Shown piece by piece: positions 19,486 through 28,658 of a stretch of 63,838 nucleotides of DNA. The translations under genes and the position numbers were made by a program. This DNA is from Streptomyces sp. sk2.1 (GTDB taxonomy: Bacteria > Actinomycetota > Actinomycetes > Streptomycetales > Streptomycetaceae). The notes under the pieces were generated by a model. That model was not told where the DNA came from and ran no database searches. It saw nothing but the letters and a program-made list of their open reading frames with translations. The stretch covers positions 762,731 to 826,568 of the forward strand of contig NZ_RDBO01000020.1 in the NCBI RefSeq assembly GCF_008120935.1, written 5' to 3'. Numbering within the stretch: the stretch's first letter is position 1; every line of letters begins with the position of its first letter.

Positions 19486-20076
19486 CTAGTCCTTGTGCAC
19501 GGTGCCGTCGGGGTCCAGGCCCTTGAAGGAGAGGATCACGATCAGGAAGCCGCCGCAGACGATCGCGGAGTCGGCCAGGTTGAAGACGGCGAAGTGCGCG
19601 GGGGCGATGAAGTCCACCACCGCGCCCTCGAAGACTCCCGGGGAACGGAAGATGCGGTCGGTGAGGTTGCCGAGCGCACCGCCGAGCAGCAGACCGAGCG
19701 CGATGGCCCAGGGCAGGCTGTAGAGCTTGCGGGCGAGGCGGGCGATCACGACGATCACGGTCGCCGCGATGAAGGTGAAGATGATGGTGAACGCCTCGCC
19801 GAAGCCGAACGCGGCCCCGGGGTTGCGGATCGCACTGAGCTGGAGCCAGTCGCCGATGAGCTCGATCGGCTCCTGGTGCTCCAGCTTCGCGACCACGATC
19901 ATCTTGCTGATCAGGTCGAGGAGGTAGGCGAACACGGCCACCCCGAAGAGCACCATGATCTTCCGCTTGCCCCGCGCGGGGGTCGTCTCCCCGGCCCGGT
20001 CCTCGCTCCCGGTCTCCTCGGTCCCCTCAGTCTCGGGGATGTCCGGCGTACCGATGATGCGCTCCGCCTCTGCCAC
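19486..20076 (-). CDS. lspA: lipoprotein signal peptidase II
   Basis: A 196-aa membrane aspartic protease that removes signal peptides from prolipoproteins. It has an unusually long acidic N-terminal extension (residues 1–38, [15 protein letters not shown]) before four membrane spans. The family motifs are [13 protein letters not shown], the first catalytic Asp in GNLTDRIFR, and the second in [12 protein letters not shown]. It heads the lspA–rluD–GNAT operon and lies 57 bp downstream of the DksA-like gene, which could also feed transcription into it. Confidence 0.95.
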   Translation of the reverse strand: MAEAERIIGTPDIPETEGTEETGSEDRAGETTPARGKRKIMVLFGVAVFAYLLDLISKMIVVAKLEHQEPIELIGDWLQLSAIRNPGAAFGFGEAFTIIFTFIAATVIVVIARLARKLYSLPWAIALGLLLGGALGNLTDRIFRSPGVFEGAVVDFIAPAHFAVFNLADSAIVCGGFLIVILSFKGLDPDGTVHKD

Positions 20077-20133
20077 GTGAGTCCCTCAACCTAGGTTCCT
20101 GACTGAGGACGAGGGTACGACACACCGCGCGGT

Positions 20134-21024
20134 TCAACCTCGGCGCTCCTGCTTCTGCTTGTCCTCGACACAGAGCGTGGCCCGCGGGAACGCCTGCATC
20201 CGGGCCTTGCCGATCGGTTTGCCGCAGACCTCGCACAGCCCGTACGTCCCGGCGTCCAGCCTGGCCAGGGCCCGTTCGGTCTGCTCCAGCATCTCCTGCG
20301 CGTTGGCGGCGAGCGACATCTCGTGCTCGCGGGTGATGTTCTTGGTGCCGGTGTCCGCGTCGTCGTCGCCCGCGCCGTCGCCGGAGTCGCGCATCAGCCC
20401 GGCGAGCGCCGCGCTGGCGGCCTCCATCTCGCTGCGCAGCCGCATGACCTCGCTGCTCAGCTCGGCCCGCGCCTCGGCGACCTCGTCCGATGTCCAGGGA
20501 TCCTCGCCCGGCCGGACCGCCAGTTCGCCGGGGGCCGTCGTGGCGGTCCCACGGGCCGGGGGCACGGGGGCCGGGGCCCCGTCGACGGTGCGGGTCCGGG
20601 CCGCGCTCTTCTTGGTTACCACCGTGTGGGCTCCCGTCTGCTCGGCGGACTCGGCCGCCACCGTGGCCGCGTGGGCGGCCTCCTTCGAGGCCTTCGCGGC
20701 CGTGCTCCGGCCTGTCCCGGCCTTCTTCGCGGGCGCCTTGCCGGCCGGCGGCCCGTGCCCGGCGTCCGCGTGCTCGGCGGACGCCGGCCTCTTCCCTGTC
20801 GCGCTCTTCCTCGCCGCGGTCTTCTTCGCGACGGTCTTCTTCGCGGCGGACTTCTTCGTCGCCGTCTTCTTTCCGGCGGTCCCGGCGGTACTCCCCGCCG
20901 TCGCTTCCCGGGGTCCGGGTTCCGGGAGGGTCTTCACATCCGCCCGTGTGCCGGTCGTCCCGGCCGCCGCGCCCGTGGATCTCGCAGGCGCCGTCTTCTT
21001 CGCGGCGGTCTTCTTCGCCACCAT
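20134..21024 (-). CDS. DksA/TraR-type protein with long Lys/Ala histone-H1-like N-terminal tail
   Basis: A 296-aa protein from the ATG at 21024, with AAGGGG upstream. Residues 1–150 are a basic, low-complexity tail rich in AAKKTA and KKSAAKK repeats, like histone H1 and the tail of streptomycete HupS. Residues 175–296 form the DksA/TraR region: a coiled-coil pair (DEVAEARAELSSEVMRLRSEM and EMLEQTERALARLDAG) and a zinc finger LCEVCGKPIGKARM…LCVED. Only three cysteines are present (264, 267, 285); the fourth expected position (288) is Asp. By family it may bind RNA polymerase through the secondary channel, and the tail could tether it to DNA. Both points are inference. Confidence 0.85.
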   Translation of the reverse strand: MVAKKTAAKKTAPARSTGAAAGTTGTRADVKTLPEPGPREATAGSTAGTAGKKTATKKSAAKKTVAKKTAARKSATGKRPASAEHADAGHGPPAGKAPAKKAGTGRSTAAKASKEAAHAATVAAESAEQTGAHTVVTKKSAARTRTVDGAPAPVPPARGTATTAPGELAVRPGEDPWTSDEVAEARAELSSEVMRLRSEMEAASAALAGLMRDSGDGAGDDDADTGTKNITREHEMSLAANAQEMLEQTERALARLDAGTYGLCEVCGKPIGKARMQAFPRATLCVEDKQKQERRG

Positions 21025-21309
21025 GGCCGCGACCCCTTCACATATTGTGATCTTGCACGCGAATCGTGCTGGGACGATAAATCGACCCCAGTCCCGCGGC
21101 AACGGGGCACACCGCCGAATCGCTCCTCCCCACGTCGGGTTTCCGACCTGCCTGAATCCGTTGTGCCTTGAACTGCATCGGTGCCTCGGGGGCCGCGACC
21201 AGGAACCGCTCGGCGGGCTCCGCCGCGTCCGCGCCCGTCTGGCCATTCGGGTCATGCCCCCTCCCGCCGCAAAACCGGTCGGCCGCCGCCCGCGAGGGCC
21301 CTTACACTT
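21025..21309. other. intergenic region between the DksA-like gene and the ileS leader
   Basis: Divergent promoter region of about 285 bp. It contains an AT-richer patch next to the DksA-like start (ATATTGTGATC) and TACACT at 21303–21308, a possible -10 for the ileS leader. I see no gene and cannot assign -35 elements. Confidence 0.3.
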
Positions 21310-21601
21310 GCCACAGCGAGAGGCGTGGATGGGACGAGTAGCGTCATACGCAGCCAGGAGCGACCCGGGGACGGTGGAAGCCCGGGGGCGAGCGTGCCGT
21401 GAAGATCACCCGGAGCCGTCGGAAGAAAGCTCTGACCAGTGGGCTCCGCCCACGGGCGCAGGGCGAGTAGAACCGACATCGCGCCCCAATGAGGGGGCCA
21501 CGGGCGCATGCCCGGGGCCAAGGAGGGTGGTACCGCGGGAGTCGACGAGGCTCTCGTCCCTCCGACGGAAGTGGAAAACGTCCGCCGGAGGAAGTCCGCC
21601 C
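21310..21601 (+). promoter_or_regulatory. T-box riboswitch of ileS (tRNA-Ile sensing, translational type)
   Basis: The leader contains the diagnostic T-box AGGGTGGTACCGCG at 21524–21537 and an upstream stem-loop array. A plausible specifier codon is ATC (Ile) at 21405–21407 inside GTGAAGATCACC. Downstream, CCTCCGACGGA (21559–21569) can pair with TCCGCCGGAGG (21581–21591), which contains the ribosome site of ileS 10 nt before its ATG, so the switch acts on translation. Actinobacterial ileS leaders are known to work this way: uncharged tRNA-Ile pairing with the T-box bulge frees the ribosome site. Confidence 0.93.
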
Positions 21602-24600
21602 ATGACATCGCCGCAGTACCGCCAGGTTCCCGCCCAGGTCGACCTGCCCGCGCTGGAGCACGCCGTGCTCGATTTCTGGCGCGAGAGCAAGGTCTTCGCC
21701 AAGACCCTCGAACAGTCCGAGGGCCGCCCCGAGTGGGTCTTCTACGAGGGCCCGCCCACCGCCAACGGCATGCCCGGCGCCCACCACATCGAGGCCCGCG
21801 TCTTCAAGGACGTCTTCCCCCGCTTCCGCACCATGCAGGGCTACCACGTCGGCCGCAAGGCGGGCTGGGACTGCCACGGCCTGCCGGTCGAGCTCGCGGT
21901 CGAGAAGGAGCTGGGCTTCAACGGCAAGAAGGACATCGAGGCGTACGGCATCGCCGAGTTCAACGCCAAGTGCCGCGAGTCCGTGACCCGGCACACGGAC
22001 GCCTTCGCCGAGCTCACGACCCGCATGGGCTACTGGGTCGACCTCGACAACGCGTACCGCACGATGGACCCCGAGTACGTCGAGTCGGTCTGGTGGTCGC
22101 TGAAGGAGATCTTCAACAAGGGCCTGCTGGTCCAGGACCACCGCGTCGCCCCCTGGTGCCCCCGCTGCGGCACCGGCCTGTCCGACCACGAGCTGGCACA
22201 GGGGTACGAGACGGTCGTCGACCCGTCGGTCTTCGTCCGCTTCCCCCTCACCTCCGGCCCGCTCGCCGGCAGCGCCTCGCTCCTGGTCTGGACGACCACC
22301 CCCTGGACCCTGGTCTCCAACACCGCCGTCGCCGCGCACCCCGACGTCACCTACGTCGTCGCGACGAACGGCGAGGAGAAGCTGGTCGTCGCGCAGCCGC
22401 TCGTCGAGAAGGCGCTGGGCGAGGGCTGGGAGACCACCGGCGAGACCTTCACCGGCCGCGAGATGGAGCGCTGGACCTACGAGCGCCCCTTCGACCTCGT
22501 CGACTTCCCGAGCGTCGGCGAGGGAAGCAACGGAAACAGCCCGGCAGAGGCGCACTACGTCGTCAACGCCGAGTACGTGACGACCGAGGACGGTACGGGT
22601 CTGGTCCACCAGTCCCCCGCCTTCGGCGCCGACGACCTCCTGGTCTGCAAGGCGTACGGCCTCCCGGTCGTGAACCCGGTCCGTCCCGACGGCACCTTCG
22701 AGGAGGACCTCCCGCTGGTCGGCGGCGTCTTCTTCAAGAAGGCCGACGAGGCACTCACCGAGGACCTGGCCGCCCGCGGCAAGCTCTTCCGGCACGTCCC
22801 GTACGAGCACAGCTACCCGCACTGCTGGCGCTGCCACACCGCGCTGCTCTACTACGCGCAGCCGTCCTGGTACATCCGCACGACCGCCGTCAAGGACCGG
22901 ATGCTCCGGGAGAACGAGAAGACCAACTGGTTCCCGGACTCCGTCAAGCACGGCCGCTTCGGCGACTGGCTGAACAACAACGTCGACTGGGCGCTGTCCC
23001 GCAACCGCTACTGGGGCACCCCGCTGCCGATCTGGCGCTGCGAGGACGGCCACCTCACCTGTGTCGGCTCCCGCGCCGAGCTCGGCGAGCTCACCGGCAC
23101 CGACCTGTCCGGACTGGACCCGCACCGCCCCTTCATCGACGAGGTCACGTTCACCTGCTCGCAGGAGAACTGCCAGCTGGAGGCGCGCCGCGTCCCGGAG
23201 GTCATCGACGCCTGGTACGACTCGGGCTCGATGCCGTTCGCGCAGTGGGGCTACCCGTACAAGAACAAGGAGACCTTCGAGAGCCGCTACCCGGCGCAGT
23301 TCATCTCGGAGGCCATCGACCAGACCCGCGGCTGGTTCTACACGCTGATGGCGGTCGGCACCCTGGTCTTCGACAAGTCCTCGTACGAGAACGTGGTCTG
23401 CCTGGGTCACATCCTCGCCGAGGACGGCCGGAAGATGTCCAAGCACCTGGGCAACATCCTCCAGCCGATCCCGCTCATGGACCAGCACGGCGCGGACGCG
23501 GTGCGCTGGTTCATGGCGGCCGGCGGCTCCCCGTGGGCGGCCCGCCGCGTCGGCCACAACACGATCCAGGAGGTCGTCCGCAAGACCCTCCTGACGTACT
23601 GGAACACGGTCGCCTTCCAGGCCCTGTACGCCCGTACGTCGGACTGGTCCCCCTCCGCGGCCGACCCGGCCCCGGCGGACCGCACGGTCCTGGACCGCTG
23701 GCTGCTGAGCGAGCTGAACGCGCTGGTGGACCAGGTCACGCAGGCCCTGGAGGGGTACGACACCCAGCGCGCCGGCAAGCTCCTGTCGGCCTTCGTCGAC
23801 GACCTGTCCAACTGGTACGTGCGCCGCTCCCGCCGCCGCTTCTGGCAGGGCGACAAGGCGGCGCTGCGCACCCTGCACGAGGTCGTCGAGACGGTGACCC
23901 GGCTGATGGCCCCGCTCACCCCGTTCATCACCGAGCGGGTCTGGCAGGACCTCGTCGTCCCGGTCACCCCGGGCGCCCCCGAGTCGGTGCACCTGTCCAC
24001 CTGGCCGAAGGCGGACCCGGCGGCGATCGACCCGGCCCTCTCCACGCAGATGGCGCTGGTGCGCCGGCTGGTCGAGCTGGGCCGGGCCACCCGCGCCGAG
24101 TCCGGCGTCAAGACCCGTCAGCCGCTGTCCCGGGCCCTGGTCGCGGTGGCCGGCTTCGAGACGCTCTCCCCCGAACTGCACGCCCAGATCACCGAGGAGC
24201 TGAACGTCTCCTCGCTGGCCTCGCTCTCCGAGGTGGGCGGCTCGCTGGTCGACACGACCGCGAAGGCCAACTTCCGGGCGCTCGGCAAGCGCTTCGGCAA
24301 GGGCGTCCAGGCGGTGGCCAAGGCGGTCGCGAACGCCGACGCGGCGGCCCTCTCGCTGGCCCTGCGCGAGGGCACCGCCTCCGTCGAGGTGGACGGCGAG
24401 ACGGTCACCCTCTCCCCGGACGAGGTGATCATCACCGAGACGCCGCGCGAGGGCTGGTCGGTCGCGTCCGACTCGGGCGCGACGGTCGCCCTGGACCTGG
24501 AGATCACGCCGGAGCTGCGGCGCGCGGGCCTGGCCCGTGACGCGATCCGCCTCATCCAGGAGGCCCGCAAGAACAGCGGCCTGGACGTGGCGGACCGCAT

Positions 24601-24784
24601 CGCCGTCCGCTGGACGTCGTCCTCCCCCGCCACGGTGGAGGCGCTGACCGAGCACGCCGCCCTGATCGCGGACGAGGTCCTGGCCCTGGACTACGCACAG
24701 GGCGAGGCGGACGCGGCGTACGGCGAGCCGTTCACGGACGAGGGCCTGGCCCTGACGTTCCGCCTCCGCAAGACGGAGCAGTAG
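21602..24784 (+). CDS. ileS: isoleucyl-tRNA synthetase
   Basis: A 1060-aa class I aminoacyl-tRNA synthetase from the ATG at 21602, with GGAGGAAG upstream. The HIGH-type signature is GAHHIEAR (near residue 60) and the KMSKS-type signature is KMSKH (near residue 613). The editing (CP1) domain includes LVWTTTPWTLVSNTA. Zinc-type cysteine pairs occur (CPRCG and CWRC). The length, the KMSKH form and the long C-terminal region (ELNVSSLASL and beyond) fit the eukaryote-like IleS type found in actinobacteria, a type associated with reduced mupirocin sensitivity. The gene is monocistronic, under T-box control, and ends at a strong terminator. Confidence 0.97.
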   Translation: MTSPQYRQVPAQVDLPALEHAVLDFWRESKVFAKTLEQSEGRPEWVFYEGPPTANGMPGAHHIEARVFKDVFPRFRTMQGYHVGRKAGWDCHGLPVELAVEKELGFNGKKDIEAYGIAEFNAKCRESVTRHTDAFAELTTRMGYWVDLDNAYRTMDPEYVESVWWSLKEIFNKGLLVQDHRVAPWCPRCGTGLSDHELAQGYETVVDPSVFVRFPLTSGPLAGSASLLVWTTTPWTLVSNTAVAAHPDVTYVVATNGEEKLVVAQPLVEKALGEGWETTGETFTGREMERWTYERPFDLVDFPSVGEGSNGNSPAEAHYVVNAEYVTTEDGTGLVHQSPAFGADDLLVCKAYGLPVVNPVRPDGTFEEDLPLVGGVFFKKADEALTEDLAARGKLFRHVPYEHSYPHCWRCHTALLYYAQPSWYIRTTAVKDRMLRENEKTNWFPDSVKHGRFGDWLNNNVDWALSRNRYWGTPLPIWRCEDGHLTCVGSRAELGELTGTDLSGLDPHRPFIDEVTFTCSQENCQLEARRVPEVIDAWYDSGSMPFAQWGYPYKNKETFESRYPAQFISEAIDQTRGWFYTLMAVGTLVFDKSSYENVVCLGHILAEDGRKMSKHLGNILQPIPLMDQHGADAVRWFMAAGGSPWAARRVGHNTIQEVVRKTLLTYWNTVAFQALYARTSDWSPSAADPAPADRTVLDRWLLSELNALVDQVTQALEGYDTQRAGKLLSAFVDDLSNWYVRRSRRRFWQGDKAALRTLHEVVETVTRLMAPLTPFITERVWQDLVVPVTPGAPESVHLSTWPKADPAAIDPALSTQMALVRRLVELGRATRAESGVKTRQPLSRALVAVAGFETLSPELHAQITEELNVSSLASLSEVGGSLVDTTAKANFRALGKRFGKGVQAVAKAVANADAAALSLALREGTASVEVDGETVTLSPDEVIITETPREGWSVASDSGATVALDLEITPELRRAGLARDAIRLIQEARKNSGLDVADRIAVRWTSSSPATVEALTEHAALIADEVLALDYAQGEADAAYGEPFTDEGLALTFRLRKTEQ

Positions 24785-24832
24785 CCCGGAACACCGGAGG
24801 GGCCCGGCGGGCCCGTCCCACCCACGGCAAAA

Positions 24833-24867
24833 GGGCCGGGCCCCGGGGAAACCCCGGGGCCCGGCCC
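24833..24867. terminator. bidirectional terminator between ileS and divIVA
   Basis: Perfect 16-bp arms GGGCCGGGCCCCGGGG and CCCCGGGGCCCGGCCC with an AAA loop, preceded on the plus strand by AAAA. It sits between convergent genes. Confidence 0.9.
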
Positions 24868-24908
24868 TCAGCCTGCCGACGGCTACGCGCTCATCGCGCG
24901 TACCCGGC

Positions 24909-26036
24909 TCAGTTGTCGTCCTCGTCGATCAGGAACCCGCGCATCGGCGAAGGAGCCTGCTGCATCGGCTGCGGGGCCTGCGGCCGCACCGGCGCCATCG
25001 GCTGCGTCATCGCCGGCGACATCTGCTGCTGACCGCCGTACGAGGGGCCACCGCCCATGGGCGGGTTGCCGCCACCCATCGGCGGGTTGCCACCGCCCAT
25101 GGTGTGGCCCATGGCACCCGCACCGGCCGGAGCCAGCGAGGGCGACGGCGGCAGCGAGGCGGTCGCCGGGGTCCGCGGCGGGGCCAGCGAGTCGTCGGCC
25201 TGGGTCTCCAGTTGACGCAGCTGGCTCTCCAGGTAGGACTTCAGACGGGTCCGGTACTCGCGCTCGAAGCCGCGCAGGTCCTCGACCTTGCGCTCCAGCG
25301 TCGCGCGGGCCGACTCCAGCGAGCCCATCGCCACGCGGTGCTTCTCCTGCGCGTCCCGCTCCAGCGCGTCCGCCTTGGCACGGGCGTCCCGCTCCAGGCC
25401 CTCGGCGCGGCTGCGCGCCTCGCCGACGATCTTGTTGGCCTCGGAACGGGCCTCCGCGATCGCCTGGTCGGCCGTCTGCTGCGCGAGCGAGAGAACACGG
25501 GCGGCGCTGTCGCCGCCGGGGCCCTGACCGGGCTGCTGCATCTGCGGCTGCTGCATCTGCTGCATCTGCTGCTGCGGGGCGTGACCGCCCATGGGGCCGC
25601 CCATCGGGCCGCCCATGGGACCGCCCTGCATCGGACCGGGGCCGTGCGGGCCCTGCGGGCCGGGGCCGTGCGGGCCCTGGGGACCAGGACCGTGACCACT
25701 GGGGCCGGCGGGCAGCTGCGGAGCACCACCGGGCAGCTGGGGGGGACCCATCTGCGGGGGCTGCTGCTGGACCGGCGGTCCCGATATGGCGGCGGGCACG
25801 GGTGCGCCGGGCCTGTCCTGCGGCTCCGGCTTGCGCATGCCCTGCTGCTGGTTCTGCGCGGCGGCACGCGTTGCGGCGGCCAGCTTCGCGCGCAGATCCT
25901 CGTTCTCACGGAGCAGGCGGGTCAGCTCGGACTCGACCTCGTCGAGGAAGGCATCGACCTCGTCCTCGTCATAGCCTTCTCGGAGGCGGACGGTCGTGAA
26001 CTGCTTGTTCCGCACGTCCTCAGGAGTCAGCGGCAT
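24909..26036 (-). CDS. divIVA: DivIVA/Wag31 polar growth protein
   Basis: A 375-aa coiled-coil protein essential for tip growth in streptomycetes. The membrane-binding N-terminal domain (MPLTPEDVRNKQFTTVRLRE, then GYDEDEVDAFLDEVESELTRLL) is highly conserved. A Gln/Gly/Pro-rich linker (residues about 78–200) contains repeats such as GPHGPGPQ and GGPM. A second long coiled coil (about 205–305, ARSEANKIVGEARSRAEGLE) follows, and the tail has GGGNPPM repeats before the acidic end LIDEDDN. The length matches the streptomycete form rather than shorter Bacillus DivIVA. It lies 49 bp downstream of ylmG in the ftsZ-linked cluster. Confidence 0.96.
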   Translation of the reverse strand: MPLTPEDVRNKQFTTVRLREGYDEDEVDAFLDEVESELTRLLRENEDLRAKLAAATRAAAQNQQQGMRKPEPQDRPGAPVPAAISGPPVQQQPPQMGPPQLPGGAPQLPAGPSGHGPGPQGPHGPGPQGPHGPGPMQGGPMGGPMGGPMGGHAPQQQMQQMQQPQMQQPGQGPGGDSAARVLSLAQQTADQAIAEARSEANKIVGEARSRAEGLERDARAKADALERDAQEKHRVAMGSLESARATLERKVEDLRGFEREYRTRLKSYLESQLRQLETQADDSLAPPRTPATASLPPSPSLAPAGAGAMGHTMGGGNPPMGGGNPPMGGGPSYGGQQQMSPAMTQPMAPVRPQAPQPMQQAPSPMRGFLIDEDDN

Positions 26037-26085
26037 CTCTTCTTCACCTCTACGTAGTCGTCGGCAGTCGGCAAGACCGTATCGC

Positions 26086-26370
26086 TCACAGCCTGATCAC
26101 GATGCTGATCAGGATGTAGACGATGATCATCAGAACGAAGAAGGACAGGTCGAGTGCCACGCCCCCGAGACGCAGCGGCGGGATGAACCGCCGCAGAAGC
26201 TTGAGCGGTGGATCGGTGACAGTGTAGGTGGCCTCAAGTATGACCACCATCGGCTTGCCGGGCTGCCATGAACGCGCGAACTGGAAGACGTAGTCCATGA
26301 CCAGCCGGAAGATCAGCACGATGAGGAAACACATCAGCGCGACATAGACAACTTGCACTGCGACGCCCAT
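26086..26370 (-). CDS. ylmG: YggT/YlmG family membrane protein
   Basis: A 94-aa protein with two YggT-type hydrophobic regions. The first spans about residues 5–30 (VVYVALMCFLIVLIFRLVMD) and the second is LSFFVLMIIVYILISIVIRL at the C-terminus. Between them is the conserved segment TVTDPPLKLLRRFIPPLRLGG. Homologues are linked to division genes in Gram-positive bacteria and chloroplast ancestors, with a supporting role in division or nucleoid organisation. It is located between sepF and divIVA. Confidence 0.9.
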   Translation of the reverse strand: MGVAVQVVYVALMCFLIVLIFRLVMDYVFQFARSWQPGKPMVVILEATYTVTDPPLKLLRRFIPPLRLGGVALDLSFFVLMIIVYILISIVIRL

Positions 26371-26441
26371 TTCGCGCTTCCCTCTCCCCTGGCTCTCGTA
26401 GCTCCGGCCCCACGGCCGGGGTTGTTCCCGTTGTCGTGTTC

Positions 26442-27065
26442 TCAGCTCTGGTTGAAGAATCCGCCCTCAGCGATGCGGGCCTTGTCCTCCGCCGTGACAT
26501 CGACGTTAGCAGGCGACAACAGGAACACCTTCTGCGTCACACGCTCAATGCTGCCATGGAGACCGAAGACGAGGCCCGCGGCAAAGTCGACAAGTCGCTT
26601 GGCGTCCGTATCGTCCATCTCCGTGAGATTCATGATCACCGGAGTGCCCTCACGGAAGTGTTCCCCGATGGTACGGGCCTCGTTGTAGGTCCTGGGGTGC
26701 AGCGTGGTGATGCGGTAGGGCTCCCGCTCGGACACGACCTTGGGCATGATCACCGGTGCGTTCTTCTCCATGTTCGGACGTTCAGGTGTGATGGATGCCA
26801 CGGGAGCGATCCGGGCGGGTCGCTCCCTTTCCGCCGGGATCTGAACCGGCTCCCGCTGCGCGGGGGGCTGCACCGCTCGTACCGGTTCCTCCCGCTCCCG
26901 TTCGCGGTCCCGCTCCACCTGATGCGCGGGCTGGTGCCGCCGCCGGTCCCGCTCGGGCTCCGGCTCGGGTTCGAATTCGTCGTCGGGGTCGAACCCCGGA
27001 CCGTCGTACCCATCGTCCTCCACGAGGCCGAGGTAGACCGCCATCTTGCGCATCGCGCCGGCCAT
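26442..27065 (-). CDS. sepF: cell division protein SepF
   Basis: A 207-aa FtsZ-binding membrane anchor from the ATG at 27065, with GGAGG nine bases upstream. The N-terminal amphipathic helix [14 protein letters not shown] binds membrane. A charged linker rich in Arg/Glu/Pro (residues about 20–110) follows, and then the DUF552 core with [49 protein letters not shown] and [12 protein letters not shown]. SepF links the Z-ring to the membrane, which matters in actinobacteria because they lack FtsA. Confidence 0.95.
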   Translation of the reverse strand: MAGAMRKMAVYLGLVEDDGYDGPGFDPDDEFEPEPEPERDRRRHQPAHQVERDREREREEPVRAVQPPAQREPVQIPAERERPARIAPVASITPERPNMEKNAPVIMPKVVSEREPYRITTLHPRTYNEARTIGEHFREGTPVIMNLTEMDDTDAKRLVDFAAGLVFGLHGSIERVTQKVFLLSPANVDVTAEDKARIAEGGFFNQS

Positions 27066-27191
27066 GCTCCGAGTCCTCCGCTCTGTGGTGGATCGGCATA
27101 TGTCACCAAGTGCCCCGCGATCCACTGAGGTCTGCCCGCCATCAGCGGGAATGACCATATTTTCTGCTGTGGTCCGACCTGCTTGGCGACG

Positions 27192-27911
27192 TTACCCGAG
27201 CCCGGGTCGGACTCCGAGTACCGCCGTACCGACGCGCACATGTGTCGCCCCGGCCGCGACCGCGTCCTCGAGGTCCGCGCTCATCCCTGCGGAGACCATG
27301 TTCGCAGCCGGATGGTTCCCGCGCAGCCGGGATGAGAATTCCATCAGCCGGTCGAAGGCGGCCCGTTGCCGTCCCGCGTACGGCCCGGCAAGCGGTGCGA
27401 CGGTCATCAGGCCGTCGAGCCGCAGGCCCGGCGCGGAACCGACCGCGGCGGCCAACTCCTCGATCCCGTCCGGCGCGACGCCGCCGCGGTCGCCCCGTTC
27501 GCCGCTCTCCGCGTCCAGTGCCACCTGGATGAGGCAGCCCAGTTCGCGCCCCTCCCGCACGGCCGCCGCCGAGAGCGCGGTGACCAGTTTGACCCGATCC
27601 ACCGACTGCACGACATCGGCATAACCCGCCACGGAGCGAACCTTATTGGTCTGCAATTGACCGACAAAGTGCCACGTGAGCGACAGATCCGCACATTCGG
27701 CTGCTTTGGGGGCCGCGTCCTGGTCACGATTCTCCGCGACATGACGCACACCGAGTTCATGCAGAATCCGCACATCGCTCGCGGGGTAGGTCTTGGTGAC
27801 CACGATGAGGGTCACTTCGTCCCGCCCGCGCCCCGCGGCGGAACAGGCGGAAGCGATACGTTCCTCCACCCGTGCCAGGTTTTCGGCGAGTTGGGTTCTA
27901 CGGTCCGTCAT
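27192..27911 (-). CDS. ylmE: YggS/PLPBP family pyridoxal-phosphate-binding protein
   Basis: A 239-aa PLP-binding protein of the alanine-racemase fold, N-terminal barrel only. The Schiff-base lysine is in IVVTKTYPASD. Other conserved blocks are the usual GENR-type motif, here VAENRDQDA, plus WHFVGQLQTNK and the phosphate-binding end SAGMSADLEDAVAAGATHVRVGTAV. By family it manages PLP homeostasis rather than catalysing a defined reaction. Its position between pgeF and sepF, 6 bp downstream of pgeF, is the standard ylm cluster order. Confidence 0.92.
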   Translation of the reverse strand: MTDRRTQLAENLARVEERIASACSAAGRGRDEVTLIVVTKTYPASDVRILHELGVRHVAENRDQDAAPKAAECADLSLTWHFVGQLQTNKVRSVAGYADVVQSVDRVKLVTALSAAAVREGRELGCLIQVALDAESGERGDRGGVAPDGIEELAAAVGSAPGLRLDGLMTVAPLAGPYAGRQRAAFDRLMEFSSRLRGNHPAANMVSAGMSADLEDAVAAGATHVRVGTAVLGVRPGLG

Positions 27912-27917
27912 GCCCTA

Positions 27918-28658
27918 TCAGTCCAACCAGACATATCCGGCGATCCGCCCGGTGGTGCGGTCGCGGCGGTACGAGAAGTGGTCGCTCGATTCGAGGGTGC
28001 AGACCGGCGAGGCCCGGCGGTCCTCGACCCCGAGCGCCTCGAGCTGGGCGTGGACCCCCGCGACGACGTCCACGGCCGGGGTGCCCCAGCTGGTCTCGGA
28101 CCAGGCCGCGGGGACGCTCCGGGCGACCTCGGCGCGCATGTCGGCCGGGACCTCGTAGCACCGTCCGCAGACCGCCGGCCCGGTGCGGGCGACGATCCGG
28201 GAGACCTCGGCGCCGAGCCCGGTCATGGCCTCGACCGCGGCGGGGACGACCCCGGCGACCAGGCCGGGACGGCCCGCGTGCGCCGCGGCCACGACCCCGG
28301 CGACCGGGTCGGCGAGCAGTACGGGGGTGCAGTCGGCCGTGAGCACGGCGAGCGGGAGGCCGCGCCGCGCGGTCACCACCGCGTCCACCGCGGGTATCTC
28401 CCGGGCTCCGCCCCACGGGCCGTCGACGACCGCGACGTCCCTGCCGTGCACCTGGTTCATCCAGACGACCCGGGCCGGGTCCAGACCGAGATCGCGGGCG
28501 GCGCGCTCGCGGTTGGCCAGAACGGCGGCGGGGTCGTCTCCGACCGCGCCGCCGAGGTTGAGCTCCTCGTAGGGGGCTGCGCTCACCCCGCCCCACCTGT
28601 CGGTGAAGGCGAAGTGCGCACGGCCCCCGGAGGCTACTGCGTGGTGCCGGTCTATCAC
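27918..28658 (-). CDS. pgeF: peptidoglycan editing factor PgeF (YlmD, multicopper-oxidase-like DUF152)
   Basis: A 246-aa purine nucleoside phosphorylase/laccase-fold protein from the GTG at 28658, which overlaps the ftsZ stop by 4 bp (GTGA). Metal and active-site motifs are [31 protein letters not shown] and [11 protein letters not shown]. By family it removes wrongly incorporated residues (for example Ser for Ala) from peptidoglycan precursors and also shows nucleoside phosphorylase activity. Coupling to ftsZ ensures co-expression with division. Confidence 0.92.
   Translation of the reverse strand: MIDRHHAVASGGRAHFAFTDRWGGVSAAPYEELNLGGAVGDDPAAVLANRERAARDLGLDPARVVWMNQVHGRDVAVVDGPWGGAREIPAVDAVVTARRGLPLAVLTADCTPVLLADPVAGVVAAAHAGRPGLVAGVVPAAVEAMTGLGAEVSRIVARTGPAVCGRCYEVPADMRAEVARSVPAAWSETSWGTPAVDVVAGVHAQLEALGVEDRRASPVCTLESSDHFSYRRDRTTGRIAGYVWLD

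Noticed and set aside
24909..26036. GPHGPGPQ and GGPM repeats in divIVA as a possible mobile or tandem-repeat artefact
   Set aside because: A Gln/Gly/Pro-rich linker is normal in streptomycete DivIVA, and the frame is intact.
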